Of a DNA stretch of 64,000 nucleotides, positions 55,753 to 64,000 are shown piece after piece. The notes beneath the pieces were generated by a model, which worked only from the letters and a program-made list of their open reading frames with translations, did not search any database and had not been told where the DNA came from. How positions within the stretch are numbered: the stretch's first letter is position 1; each line of letters begins with the position of its first letter. Source of the stretch: Bradyrhizobium paxllaeri (lineage in GTDB: Bacteria > Pseudomonadota > Alphaproteobacteria > Rhizobiales > Xanthobacteraceae); contig NZ_CP042968.1 of NCBI RefSeq assembly GCF_001693515.2, forward strand, positions 8,154,501-8,218,500, read 5' to 3'. The translations under genes and the position numbers were made by a program.

Positions 55753-56868
55753 ATGGCGGAAAATACCAGGCCTGTTCAGGCGAGAGATCCGTTCGACAGG
55801 TTTGACGAAGCCATCAGCGATCCCAGGCTGTATGAGGCCGATCAACCTCGATACGAACAGCTCCGCTACGAACCCCGATACGACGAGCCTCAATACCAAC
55901 AATCTCAATACGAGCAGTCCCAATACGACCAGCCGCAATATGCGCAGCCTTTTGCGCCGGCTTTCGATCGGACAGATGTACTGCCGGAAGATCTGCCGCC
56001 GCACGAAGCGGTGCCGCTCTTCCTCTCCAACTACGAGGAAGAGTCGCATCAGCAGCTTTCCGAATATTCGTTCGGCAGCGGGAGGTTCGGCAGCGGCGGG
56101 CTGAAGAAGGCCCGCGCCGGGCGCATCGTGACCGGCGTCGCCGTGGTTTCGGCGATTGCGGCGGTTCTCGCGCTGTTCTCCATCGACTCGACGCGTGCCG
56201 TCATCTTCAACGCCTCGCTCGGCGGCGGCGGAGGCGGCAGTGCGCCGCCTCCTGCCCAGCTCGCTGCGGCGGTACCCGAGCCGGCACCGCAACCGGCGCG
56301 CGTTGCTGCGCCGCCGCTAGCCGCAGAACCGGCCGGCGCGGAGATGGCAGCCGCTCGCCGCTCGCCTGCCAACGCAATGGCATCCGCGTCGCCGTCCCGT
56401 GACGAAATCGCCGCCGCCTATCAGACCGCGCTAAAGGGCAACAAGGTCGCGGTGCCCGAGCCAGTGGCGCGCGAAGCCTCCCGCGAAGTGGTTGCTGCGA
56501 TCAATCCGGTGACCCCGGCTGTTGCTGCGGTCGCGCCGACGGTTCGTGAGCCGGCGCCCGTCACGCAAGCGGCCCCTCCTCCGGCACGACGCATCGATCC
56601 GGACGAACTCGCGGCGCTGCTGAAGCGGGCGAAGGGCCTGCTTGCGATCGGCGATATTACTTCCGCCCGACTATTGCTTGAGCGCGCGGCAGACGCGCAG
56701 GAGCCGGAGGCAGCATTGATGCTGGCCGGCACGTATGATCCGCAAGTGCTGGGCAGCCAGGATTTGCGGAGCGTCACACCCGATCCCGCGGCGGCGAAGG
56801 TCTGGTACCAGAAGGCCGCCCAGCTCGGTTCGGCCGACGCGAGGCGGCGTCTCGGCCAGTTGCAATAG
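55753..56868 (+). CDS. Single-pass membrane protein with Tyr/Gln repeats and C-terminal Sel1-like repeat
   Basis: 371 residues. N-terminal ~75 residues carry degenerate repeats such as YEQ, YDEPQYQQSQYEQSQYDQPQY. TM helix near residues 125-147 (GRIVTGVAVVSAIAAVLALF), then an Ala/Pro-rich linker and a C-terminal ~90-residue domain: DELAALLKRAKGLLAIGDITSARLLLERAAD and AAAKVWYQKAAQLGSADARRRLGQL, which resembles Sel1/TPR repeats. GGGGAG precedes the ATG at 55753. The TAXI protein gene follows 147 bases downstream on the same strand, so the two might be co-transcribed. No family name known. Confidence 0.75.
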   Translation: MAENTRPVQARDPFDRFDEAISDPRLYEADQPRYEQLRYEPRYDEPQYQQSQYEQSQYDQPQYAQPFAPAFDRTDVLPEDLPPHEAVPLFLSNYEEESHQQLSEYSFGSGRFGSGGLKKARAGRIVTGVAVVSAIAAVLALFSIDSTRAVIFNASLGGGGGGSAPPPAQLAAAVPEPAPQPARVAAPPLAAEPAGAEMAAARRSPANAMASASPSRDEIAAAYQTALKGNKVAVPEPVAREASREVVAAINPVTPAVAAVAPTVREPAPVTQAAPPPARRIDPDELAALLKRAKGLLAIGDITSARLLLERAADAQEPEAALMLAGTYDPQVLGSQDLRSVTPDPAAAKVWYQKAAQLGSADARRRLGQLQ

Positions 56869-56909
56869 AGCATGATCCGGAAAAGGGTGTAGCGGTTTTC
56901 CGAAAAAGT
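56869..56909. repeat. Dispersed repeat, family F (copy 1)
   Basis: AGCATGATCCGGAAAAGGGT and GTAGCGGTTTTCCGAAAAA. CCGGAAAA and TTTTCCG pair as a small hairpin. Related copies at 60733 and 63942. Directly follows the stop codon. Confidence 0.8.
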
Positions 56910-57015
56910 CCTGCTCAGAACAAAAGATAAAGCGAGATGACGATTCGAAGAAAAGTCATCACGCTTTGGGCAATTACTCAAGAAAATTACTCACGACCAG
57001 CGCATAGAGGAACCC

Positions 57016-58194
57016 ATGCGACACTTATTGGGAATGGCATTGCTTGCCATGACGGTGGCATGCAGCAATACGGCGGCCAAGGCCGCTGATACGGAGTACG
57101 ACCCGGCCAAAGTAAGCGAAAGTCTGAAGGCCATTTTCCAGTTCGGCTCAGTCGCCACCAAGCAGGCGCTGAACGCCAACACAGTCACACTGATTTCCGG
57201 AACGATCGGCGGCACCTATGTGCAATTCGGCGCCGACCTCGCTTCCGTGCTCGACGATGGGAACAAGTTGCGCGTACTCCCCATCGTCGGGCGCGGTTCA
57301 GTGCAGAGCGTGGCCGACATCCTGTTCCTGCAGGGTGTCGACCTCGGCATCGTGCGCGCCGACACGCTCGACTATCTCGAGAAGAAGGGCTTTGCGAAGG
57401 ACATCAAGAAGCAGTTCACCTATGTGACCAAGCTCTACAATGAAGAGATGTACGTCCTTGCGTCGAAGTCGATAACGAACATCAACCAGCTCAACGGCAA
57501 GAAGGTCAGCGTCGACCTTCCCAATGGCGGCACCTTCGTCACTGCGGCAATCGTTTTCGAGCGGCTCGGCATCAAGCCGAACTTCCTCTATATCGAGCAG
57601 CGCATCGCGATGGAGAAGATGCGGGCGGGCGAGATCGACGCGGTGATTGCCGTCGGCGGCAAGCCGTACAAGTCCGTCGCAGCATTCAAGGACGACCGCT
57701 TCCATATGGTTCCGGTCGACTATTCAAAGCCACTGCAGGGCGACTATCTGCCCGCGGTACTGACCTCGAAGGATTATCCCAACCTGATCGCGGAAGGGGC
57801 GAAGGTCGATACCATTGCCGTGCCTGCGGTGCTCGCGGCCTACAATTGGGCGCCCAACACCGACCGCTACCGCAAGCTGGCCCAGTTCGTGGACGCCTTC
57901 TTCACCAAGTTCCCGACGTTCCAGAACCCGCCATTCCATCCGAAGTGGAAGGAAGTCTCGCTGGCGGCGCCGTTGCCGGACTGGCAGCGCCTTCCGGTTG
58001 CCGAACAGTGGCTCAAGACCCGCAATATCGAGGCGGTGTCGCGCGCCAGGTTCGATGAATTCCTGAAACAGAGCCCGACCACCGCAGCAGGCGTAAAGTC
58101 GGACGCGGACAAGGAAGCCCTGTTCAAGCAGTTCCAGGCCTGGGAAGCCGAGCGAAGCGCGAGAGCGCAAGGTCCCGCGCCGACGCAGCGCTAG
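57016..58194 (+). CDS. TAXI-family TRAP transporter solute-binding protein
   Basis: 392 residues. Signal peptide MRHLLGMALLAMTVACSNTA; C17 could be a lipobox cysteine (V-A-C). Periplasmic-binding fold: TVTLISGTIGGTYVQFGADLASVLDDGNKLRVLPIVGRGSVQSVADILFLQGVDLGIV, then LNGKKVSVDLPNGGTFVTAAIVFERLGI. TAXI proteins deliver small acids to TRAP permeases, but no permease gene is seen in the window. Presumed orphan binding protein or one working with a distant permease. Confidence 0.88.
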   Translation: MRHLLGMALLAMTVACSNTAAKAADTEYDPAKVSESLKAIFQFGSVATKQALNANTVTLISGTIGGTYVQFGADLASVLDDGNKLRVLPIVGRGSVQSVADILFLQGVDLGIVRADTLDYLEKKGFAKDIKKQFTYVTKLYNEEMYVLASKSITNINQLNGKKVSVDLPNGGTFVTAAIVFERLGIKPNFLYIEQRIAMEKMRAGEIDAVIAVGGKPYKSVAAFKDDRFHMVPVDYSKPLQGDYLPAVLTSKDYPNLIAEGAKVDTIAVPAVLAAYNWAPNTDRYRKLAQFVDAFFTKFPTFQNPPFHPKWKEVSLAAPLPDWQRLPVAEQWLKTRNIEAVSRARFDEFLKQSPTTAAGVKSDADKEALFKQFQAWEAERSARAQGPAPTQR

Positions 58195-58215
58195 CCGTAG
58201 CTGATGAGGCGACGG

Positions 58216-58602
58216 CTATTCCGTCGCCTCGGCGGTGTCGATCCCGCGCTTGAGTGCAGCGCGGGCGGCATCACGATGCTCCTGCGTGATGTGGCTCGCG
58301 ACCATGCGGATGGCGGTGGCCAGAACGGCGGCATCGTCGGTGAAGCCGAGCAATGGCAGCACGTCCGGCATGAAATCGAACGGCACGATGAAATAGGCGA
58401 CGGCGCCAAGCAGCGCCGCCTGCACATGCCGCGGCGTCTCCTTGTCGAACGCACAGTAATAGGCCGCGAGCAGGTCTTCGGCGAAGGGAAGCTGCGCCAC
58501 CACCTGCTTGAGCTTGATCCAGAAGCGCCGGCGCACGCTCTCCTGATCCCGCGCCAGCCGGTCGGCCGGTTCGAAACCCATGCTGTGGTCGGACGATGCC
58601 AT
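58216..58602 (-). CDS. YkvA-family (DUF1232) protein
   Basis: 128 residues. Central VQAALLGAVAYFIVPFDFMPDVLPLLGFTDDAAVLATAIRMV is the DUF1232 motif (two helices with the PFDxxPD turn). Possibly membrane-associated. GGGGAG upstream of the ATG at 58602 fixes the start. Same strand as the pterin dehydratase gene, 107 bases downstream of its stop. Confidence 0.85.
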   Translation of the reverse strand: MASSDHSMGFEPADRLARDQESVRRRFWIKLKQVVAQLPFAEDLLAAYYCAFDKETPRHVQAALLGAVAYFIVPFDFMPDVLPLLGFTDDAAVLATAIRMVASHITQEHRDAARAALKRGIDTAEATE

Positions 58603-58709
58603 TGCGGCGCTCCCCTCAAGAGTCGGGCGCGGCAGATCGCCGCCTCCACCCAACATAACGATGAATTGGGGATGTCGACCCCGCCACGCAAGATCGCAGG
58701 CCACCCAAC

Positions 58710-59015
58710 TCAGGCGACGCCCAATTGCCGCGCGATCGCGTTCATGGCCTTCGCCAGATCGATGTCGCGCCGGGTCACGCCGCCGGCGTCATGGGTCGCG
58801 AGCACGACTTCCACCGTCTTGTAGACGTTCTTCCATTCCGGATGATGATCGTTCTTCTCGGCCACCAGGGCGGCGCGGGACATGAATCCGAAAGCCTCGT
58901 TGAAGTCCCTGAAGGTGAAGGTGCGCTGGATCGCCTCGCGTCCTGATACCTCGGACCAGCCGGAAAGTTCCGCCAGGGCTGATTTGCGCGCCTCCGACGA
59001 CAGCCGTTCCACCAT
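58710..59015 (-). CDS. phhB: Pterin-4a-carbinolamine dehydratase
   Basis: 101 residues. Dehydrates 4a-hydroxytetrahydrobiopterin after aromatic amino acid hydroxylation. Signature [40 protein letters not shown], with the His pair and the T-H-D motif. GGGAGA upstream gives the start at 59015. No phenylalanine hydroxylase lies nearby. Divergent from the second TAXI gene. Confidence 0.93.
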   Translation of the reverse strand: MVERLSSEARKSALAELSGWSEVSGREAIQRTFTFRDFNEAFGFMSRAALVAEKNDHHPEWKNVYKTVEVVLATHDAGGVTRRDIDLAKAMNAIARQLGVA

Positions 59016-59228
59016 GATCGTCTCCCGTTTCAGACAGCCTCTCCACCCTAACACCGAAGGCCACATCGGCCCGCCCCAAAATGGGCCGCAAGGCATCCAA
59101 TGCCCGCTTGGGGACGCCGGTAACCATGACGCAGATGTAATAATCGTTAGGCGGGGGAATTTGCTAGGATGCCGGCGTAACCGTGCCGACGGCATAAAAT
59201 TGTACCTCGAACGATTACCCAGGGATTG

Positions 59229-60650
59229 ATGACCGACGGCCCCCATTCTGAGGCAATGCCGGCCCCGCCCTCGCCCCGCTCCGCGAAACGACGGCTGACG
59301 TTCGTCACCCTGGCTGGCGTGCTCGCCATCGTCGGCGCGCTGGCGGCCGGCTATTATTTTGCCATGCGGCCCGTGACCTTGCGGATCGCCGTCGGCCCTG
59401 CCGCCAGCGACGACCTCAAGGTGGTTCAGAACCTGGCGCAGGCCTTCAATAACCAGCGCAACAGCCTGGTCCGGCTGCGTCCGGTGCAGACCGACGGCGC
59501 GATTGCCAGCGCCAACCTGCTCGGAGAAGGCAAGGCCGACCTCGCCATCATCCGGGGCGACCTCGACGTACCGAAGAATGCGCAGGCGGTGGCGACGCTG
59601 CGCAAGAACGTCGTAGTGCTATGGGTCGTGTCGGCCGGCAAGAGCAAGGGCAAGAAGGCCGCCCCCGGCGTCACGAAAATCGGCCAGCTCGCCGGACGCC
59701 GCATTGCCGTCGTTGGCCGCACCCAGGCCAACGTCAATCTGCTGAAGGTGATCCTGCGGCAATACGGCGTGGATCCGGCCAAGGTCGAGATCGTCCAGTT
59801 CCCCGCCAACGAGGCCGCGGAGGCCATCCGCCATCAGAAGGCAGATGCCTATCTCGCCGCCGGCCCGGTCAACAGCAAGATCACGGCAGACGCGATCGCC
59901 GCATCGGTGCGCGACGGCGGCACGCCGAAATTCCTCGCGATCGATTCTGCCGAGGCGATTGCACAGAACTTTCCTGCCTACGAGGCCGCCGAAATCCCGG
60001 CGGGCGCTTTTGGCAGCGCGCCAGGCCGGCCCGAGGAAGAGGTCAAAACCATCAGTTTTGCGCATCACATCGTGGCGCGCCGAGGCATTTCGGAATCGAC
60101 CGTCGCGATCTTTACGCGGCAGTTGTTTGCGATCCGCCAGAACTTGAAGAACGATTTTCCGCTCGCCGCCAAGATCGAGACGCCCGATACCGACAAGGAC
60201 GCCACGATCCCCGTGCATCCCGGCGCCGCCGCCTTTGTCGACGGTGAGGAAAAAACCTTCCTCGACCGCTACAGCGACTACATCTGGTGGAGCCTGATGG
60301 CGCTATCGGCGATGGGCTCTGCCGGCGCCTGGTTCGCCGGATATCTCAAGAAGGACGAGCGCAACGTCAACGTCTCACAGCGCGACCGGCTGCTCGACAT
60401 GCTCACCGCCGCCCGCCAATGCGATTCGATGGAAGAGCTCGACCAGATGCAGGCGGAAGCGGATGACATCCTGCGCCACACGCTGGAATGCTACGAGCAT
60501 GGCACGATCGAGGAAGGCACATTGACCGCGTTCAACATCGCGATCGAGCAGTTCCACAACGCGGTGGCCGACCGCAAGACGTTGTTGATGAGCATGCCGC
60601 AGAACCTGCAGCGGGCGAGCGCGCAATTCCGCGCGGCCAGCAATGCCTGA
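59229..60650 (+). CDS. Membrane-anchored TAXI-family solute-binding protein
   Basis: 473 residues. TM1 near residues 25-45; then a binding-protein domain ([50 protein letters not shown]) of the TAXI type; TM2 near 350-372 ([21 protein letters not shown]); and a C-terminal ~100-residue cytoplasmic helical part with [37 protein letters not shown]. Membrane-anchored members with a C-terminal domain exist, but their partner is unknown; no permease is near. ATG at 59229, preceded by AGGGA. Confidence 0.8.
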   Translation: MTDGPHSEAMPAPPSPRSAKRRLTFVTLAGVLAIVGALAAGYYFAMRPVTLRIAVGPAASDDLKVVQNLAQAFNNQRNSLVRLRPVQTDGAIASANLLGEGKADLAIIRGDLDVPKNAQAVATLRKNVVVLWVVSAGKSKGKKAAPGVTKIGQLAGRRIAVVGRTQANVNLLKVILRQYGVDPAKVEIVQFPANEAAEAIRHQKADAYLAAGPVNSKITADAIAASVRDGGTPKFLAIDSAEAIAQNFPAYEAAEIPAGAFGSAPGRPEEEVKTISFAHHIVARRGISESTVAIFTRQLFAIRQNLKNDFPLAAKIETPDTDKDATIPVHPGAAAFVDGEEKTFLDRYSDYIWWSLMALSAMGSAGAWFAGYLKKDERNVNVSQRDRLLDMLTAARQCDSMEELDQMQAEADDILRHTLECYEHGTIEEGTLTAFNIAIEQFHNAVADRKTLLMSMPQNLQRASAQFRAASNA

Positions 60651-60689
60651 GCTGCCAATCCGGTAATCGAACCGTCATCAATTCCGTCT

Positions 60690-60727
60690 AAAGCGGGGTG
60701 ACGAATCGTCATCCCGCTTTATCTTTT
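60690..60727 (+). terminator. Rho-independent terminator after the TAXI gene
   Basis: AAAGCGGGGTGACGA pairs with TCGTCATCCCGCTTT (one G-T pair) with a one-base apex plus breathing, followed by ATCTTTTTG. Confidence 0.85.
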
Positions 60728-60732
60728 TGTTT

Positions 60733-60807
60733 GAGCATGATCTCCGCGCAAACGCGTTCGCGTTTGTCGCGAGGGAAAACCGCTGCACACTTTTCCGGAT
60801 CATGCTC
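60733..60807. repeat. Dispersed repeat, family F (copy 2)
   Basis: GAGCATGATCTCCGCGCAAA ... TTTTCCGGATCATGCTC: an inverted repeat with GAGCATGATC and GATCATGCTC as outer arms and AAACGCG-TTCG-CGTTT as an inner hairpin. Confidence 0.85.
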
Positions 60808-60860
60808 TGGCCCTCTCGGCACTTTCCGCGCATTCTGGCCGCGGAATAGCGGGGGCTCGT

Positions 60861-62420
60861 ATGACGTTCAGGATTTCAGGCAGGATTTCCCGCCGGCGCT
60901 TTCTCGCCACGACGGGCGCGGGCGCTGTCGCACTTGCAACGCCCTATCTCAGCCGCGCCGCCGACCGGCCACTCATCACCTCCGGCGTGCAATCCGGCGA
61001 TGTCGGCACCGACGGCGGCGTGGTATGGGCGCGCGCCGATCGTCCCTCGCAAATGCTGGTCGAGGTCGCCACCTCGGATTCCTTTGCCAATGCGCGGTCG
61101 CTGCCACCGATTGCAGCCCTTCCCGAAAGCGACTTCACCGCAAAGATGCTGTTGGAGAACCTGCCTGCCGGGCAGGATATTTTCTACCGCGTCAGGTTTC
61201 GCGACCTCGCGCATATCGGCGTTGAAAGCGAGCCGGTGGTCGGGCGCTTCCGCACCGCGCCAGCCGATCGCCGCGACGTCAGTTTCGTCTGGGGCGGCGA
61301 CGTTGCCGGACAGGGCTGGGGTATCAACCCGGATGACGGTGGCATGTTGACCTTCGCCACCATGCGCAAGCATCGGCCGGATTTCCTGCTGCACTCCGGC
61401 GACACCATCTATGCCGACGGACCACTCAAGAGCGAGGTAACGCTTGCCGACGGCAAGGTCTGGAAGAACGTGACGACGCCTGAGAAGGAAAAGGTTGCCG
61501 AAACGCTCGACGAATTCCGCGGCGCGCACCGGTACAATTTCATGGACGAGCATTTGCGCGCGTTTAATGCCGAGGTGCCCGTGTTCGTGCAGTGGGACGA
61601 CCATGAGGTCGTCAACAACTGGTCATCCTCCAAGGAATTGCCTGCCGCCTACAAGGAGCGCAACATCGCCCTGCTCGCCGCCCGCGCGGCGCGCGCCTTC
61701 CACGAAATGTATCCGATCCGCGAGAGCATCACGGAGCCGGGGCGGGTCTACCGCACGCTCTATTACGGACCGCATCTCGACGTATTCATGCTGGACGAGC
61801 GCAGCTATCGCGGACCGAATGGTCCGAACCAGCAGACCGCTTACGGACCCGAAAGCTATTTCCTCGGGCCCGAACAGCTCGCCTGGTTGAAACGCGGACT
61901 GATGAATTCGCGCGCCACCTGGAAGGTGATCGCATCCGACATGCCGCTCAGCATCATCGTCTATGACGATGCCCGCAACAAGAAGGGCTCGGAGGCCGTT
62001 GCGCAGGGCGACGGCCCGCCGCGCGGTCGCGAACTGGAGATCGCCGATCTCCTGCGCTTCATCAAGACATCAGGCGTGGTCAACACCGTGTGGCTGACCG
62101 CGGATGTGCACTACGCGGCCGCGCACTACTACAATCCCGACAAGGCGCAGTTCGGGGAATTCGACCCGTTCTGGGAGTTTGTCGCCGGTCCGTTCCACGC
62201 CGGCACATTCGGTCCGAACGACCTCGACAATACCTTCGGTCCCGAAGTGAAGTTCATCAAGGCGGCGGGGCCCGGCAATCAAAACCTGCCGCCGTCCGCC
62301 GGCATGCAGTTCTTCGGTCACGTCAGGATCGACGGAAGCAGCGGGCAGATGACGGTGACCTTGCGCGACCGCGCCGATGTTGCACTGTGGTCGACGACGC
62401 TCGATCCCAAGCTGGTCTAG
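60861..62420 (+). CDS. Alkaline phosphatase D (PhoD)-family protein, Tat-exported
   Basis: 519 residues. Tat leader ISRRRFLATTGAGAVALATP with cleavage near SRAADR. N-terminal PhoD domain (SGVQSGDVGTDGGVVWARADRP), then the metallophosphatase core VWGGDVAGQGWG, FLLHSGDTIYADGP, VQWDDHEVVNNW, VFMLDERSYRG and VWLTADVHYAA with the metal ligands. Phosphodiesterase/phosphatase needing Ca/Fe by family analogy, acting in the periplasm. The start is the ATG with the twin-arginine motif. Single gene. Confidence 0.92.
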   Translation: MTFRISGRISRRRFLATTGAGAVALATPYLSRAADRPLITSGVQSGDVGTDGGVVWARADRPSQMLVEVATSDSFANARSLPPIAALPESDFTAKMLLENLPAGQDIFYRVRFRDLAHIGVESEPVVGRFRTAPADRRDVSFVWGGDVAGQGWGINPDDGGMLTFATMRKHRPDFLLHSGDTIYADGPLKSEVTLADGKVWKNVTTPEKEKVAETLDEFRGAHRYNFMDEHLRAFNAEVPVFVQWDDHEVVNNWSSSKELPAAYKERNIALLAARAARAFHEMYPIRESITEPGRVYRTLYYGPHLDVFMLDERSYRGPNGPNQQTAYGPESYFLGPEQLAWLKRGLMNSRATWKVIASDMPLSIIVYDDARNKKGSEAVAQGDGPPRGRELEIADLLRFIKTSGVVNTVWLTADVHYAAAHYYNPDKAQFGEFDPFWEFVAGPFHAGTFGPNDLDNTFGPEVKFIKAAGPGNQNLPPSAGMQFFGHVRIDGSSGQMTVTLRDRADVALWSTTLDPKLV

Positions 62421-62427
62421 CGGCCGC

Positions 62428-62808
62428 TCAAGACCTCGCGCCGCGGCGCATTAGCATCGTCTCGAGCGCATCCGCCGAACAGGGCTTGGGCAGCCGCGGC
62501 TTGGTCGCGAATGCCTCCGGCAGCGCGGCGTCGGCGCCATAGCCGGTGACGAAGGCAAACGGAATTTTCAGCGCTTCCAGCCGTTCGGCCACCGCAAAGC
62601 TCTTCTCGCTGACAAGGCTGACATCGAGCAGCGCAAATTCCGGCGGCCGGTCCGCGATCAGTTCGAGCGCCTTGGTCACGTTCGCCGCGATCCGCACCGT
62701 CTTCACGCCAAAAGCCAAAATCGTGTCTTCGAAGTCGAGCGCGATGATCGGATCATCTTCGACGACCAGCACGTCGCCGGGCATGCCGTCATGGGAGGCG
62801 CGGTCCAT
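62428..62808 (-). CDS. Single-domain response regulator
   Basis: 126 residues with a receiver domain only: VLVVEDDPIIALDFED with the acidic pair, FALLDVSLVSEKSF with the phospho-acceptor Asp, FVTGYG and the K of RLPKP. No output domain, so it probably acts in a phosphorelay or by protein interaction. Divergent from the Crp/Fnr gene, 196 bases away. Confidence 0.9.
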   Translation of the reverse strand: MDRASHDGMPGDVLVVEDDPIIALDFEDTILAFGVKTVRIAANVTKALELIADRPPEFALLDVSLVSEKSFAVAERLEALKIPFAFVTGYGADAALPEAFATKPRLPKPCSADALETMLMRRGARS

Positions 62809-63004
62809 GTTCTCGCCAGTTCAAGGTTCAGACGTGATCGGGAATCCGGGCCGAAGCCCCGGGGGCTGGCGACTGACGCCTGCAAAGCGCATCTGCCGGT
62901 TCCGGAACTGAAACCACCACATGTCCGTTCTACCGTCTGTCCACTTGTGCACACATCGGTGCGCCAAACCGATTATTGTCCGTTGGAGGGAACGAGGAAC
63001 CTTC

Positions 63005-63760
63005 ATGCCTACGCGACAAAAAGGGATTGCCGGCGAGCGGCCGTTCAACAATCTGCTGCGCCGTTTGAACGATGCCGATTTCGCGTTGATCCAACCGCAT
63101 CTCGTCGCGGCCGACAACCATCCGAACGACCTGCTCTACAGTCCCGGCGACAATGTCGAGACGGTGCATTTCCCCTGCGGCCCCAGCCTCGTCTCCTACA
63201 TGGTCGCCAGCGAGGACGGCCGTGACGTCGAAACCATCCTGATCGGCCGCGAAGGCGCGGTCGGCGGCATCGTCAGCCAGGGCCACCTGCCCGCCTATAC
63301 CCGCATCACCGTCAAGTTCGCCGGACCGTTCGTGCGCCTCCCGGTAGGAAAGCTCGATGCGGCAAAATCGAAATCGCGCACGCTGAGCAACATCTTCGCG
63401 CGCTATGCGGATTGCATGCTGGCGCAGATCTTCCAGTCCACCGCCTGCAACGCGATCCATTCGATCGAGCAGCGTACCGCGAAATGGATCATATCGGCGA
63501 TGGAGCGCACCGATGGCGAGGACACCGTGCCGCTGACGCACGAGCAACTGGCGACCCTGCTCGGCGTCGGCCGCTCCTACACCAGCCGGGTGATCCAGAC
63601 TTTCAAGGCGGAAGGCACGCTGGAAACCCGGCGCGGTTCGATCGTGATCCGCAACCCGGATGTGCTGCGGAACCGGTCCTGCCGCTGCAATGAGGCCGTG
63701 AAAGGCCATTTTGACGAGGTTTTGCGGGGGGTCTACCCCGACCCCGGGCAGGACAATTAG
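63005..63760 (+). CDS. Crp/Fnr-family transcriptional regulator
   Basis: 251 residues. N-terminal cyclic-nucleotide-binding-like domain (DLLYSPGDNVETVHFPCGPSLVSYM, TILIGREGAVGGIV) without the full cAMP site or an FNR-type cysteine cluster, and a C-terminal winged helix HEQLATLLGVGRSYTSRVIQTFKAEGTLETRRGSIVIRN. Ligand unknown. AGGAA precedes the ATG at 63005; an upstream ATG at 62921 gives a poor N-terminus. Divergent from the response regulator. Confidence 0.9.
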   Translation: MPTRQKGIAGERPFNNLLRRLNDADFALIQPHLVAADNHPNDLLYSPGDNVETVHFPCGPSLVSYMVASEDGRDVETILIGREGAVGGIVSQGHLPAYTRITVKFAGPFVRLPVGKLDAAKSKSRTLSNIFARYADCMLAQIFQSTACNAIHSIEQRTAKWIISAMERTDGEDTVPLTHEQLATLLGVGRSYTSRVIQTFKAEGTLETRRGSIVIRNPDVLRNRSCRCNEAVKGHFDEVLRGVYPDPGQDN

Positions 63761-63818
63761 GGTCGGTGCCAGATCCAAATCAGGTCCAAAATCGGCTAAC
63801 CAAATGCCAAACAAACCA

Positions 63819-63846
63819 TTGTTTTTTGGCGTTTTCTGAATATATT
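63819..63846 (+). promoter_or_regulatory. Probable sigma-70 promoter
   Basis: TTGTTT (63819-63824) and TATATT (63841-63846) with a 16-base spacer, followed by a terminator-like hairpin ~25 bases later and no coding region. Confidence 0.4.
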
Positions 63847-63851
63847 GCGCC

Positions 63852-63897
63852 GCAACGCGTAAGGTGTGCCCGGTCCTTTTGGCCGGGCTTCCTTTTT
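63852..63897 (+). ncRNA. Candidate short RNA or terminated leader
   Basis: A transcript from the promoter at 63819-63846 would be only ~45 nt long before the hairpin and T run at 63868-63897. It could be a small RNA, or the terminated leader of a gene beyond the window. Identity unknown. Confidence 0.25.
63868..63897 (+). terminator. Terminator-like hairpin at the right edge
   Basis: GCCCGG-T-CC pairs with GGCCGGGC (one bulged T) over a TTTT loop and is followed by TTCCTTTTTG. Confidence 0.6.
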
Positions 63898-63941
63898 GGG
63901 GCCGGGTTTGAGGCCAGGGCCCCGTTCGCATCCCAGGTTTC

Positions 63942-63989
63942 GAGCGCGATCCGGAAAAGTGGGTCCCGGTTTTCCGGTGAGATCGCGCT
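63942..63989. repeat. Dispersed repeat, family F (copy 3)
   Basis: GAGCGCGATCCGGAAAAGTG ... GGTTTTCCGGTGAGATCGCGCT: CCGGAAAA and TTTTCCGG form the inner stem and GCGCGATC / GATCGCGC the outer. Confidence 0.8.
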
Positions 63990-64000
63990 TCCACCATTTG

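Overview
The window looks like a chromosomal segment of an alphaproteobacterium of the Bradyrhizobium/Rhodopseudomonas group. The evidence is high GC content, a malonyl-CoA synthetase very like the Rhodopseudomonas MatB, the ffh-rpsP-rimM-trmD-rplS order, a four-gene sdhCDAB operon, many small secreted proteins of a type I know from Bradyrhizobium, and more than twenty copies of intergenic palindromic repeats. I see no rRNA, tRNA, CRISPR array, insertion sequence, prophage or replication origin. Assignments rest on reading the translations and on remembered families; no database search was possible.

Layout. 1-2508: end of a GyrI-like protein, a SIMPL-domain periplasmic protein, a Tat-type metallo-beta-lactamase-fold hydrolase and a small membrane protein. 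2509-6751: SRP GTPase and the ribosome/tRNA maturation operon, closed by a strong terminator. 6752-19430: leucine biosynthesis genes leuC, leuD and leuB, interspersed with a run of tiny low-complexity secreted proteins (8880-10942), a glycosyltransferase, a CitE-like lyase, a carbonic anhydrase and asd. 19431-25868: an EamA and an MFS transporter, then a possible cassette of TPR protein, zinc peptidase and ATP-grasp ligase, the last two translationally coupled. 25946-28116: a Tat-exported MsrP-like molybdoenzyme with its b-type cytochrome, and a secreted fasciclin protein. 28396-31727: SDR, matB and a TauE/SafE exporter. 31833-32161: a decayed LysR regulator. 32417-35969: succinate dehydrogenase. 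36196-44529: hybrid histidine kinase, SbmA/BacA-type ABC exporter with fused ATPase, FkbM methyltransferase, VOC protein and a very proline-rich OmpA-family protein. 44643-52511: methyltransferase with divergent TetR regulator, PhoA-like phosphatase, argG, PAP2 phosphatase, rlmN. 52678-64000: IalB-like protein, SDR and quinone reductase, two orphan TAXI binding proteins, pterin dehydratase, PhoD-type phosphatase, a response regulator and a divergent Crp/Fnr regulator, then a possible small RNA at the right edge.

Most of the window is housekeeping metabolism: translation, leucine, arginine and aspartate-family amino acids, and the TCA cycle. The less ordinary parts are the zinc peptidase/ATP-grasp pair, the cluster of Gly/His/Tyr-rich secreted proteins, the BacA-like ABC transporter, the MsrP-like lipoprotein oxidoreductase and the dense set of repeat families, most of which lie just after gene ends.
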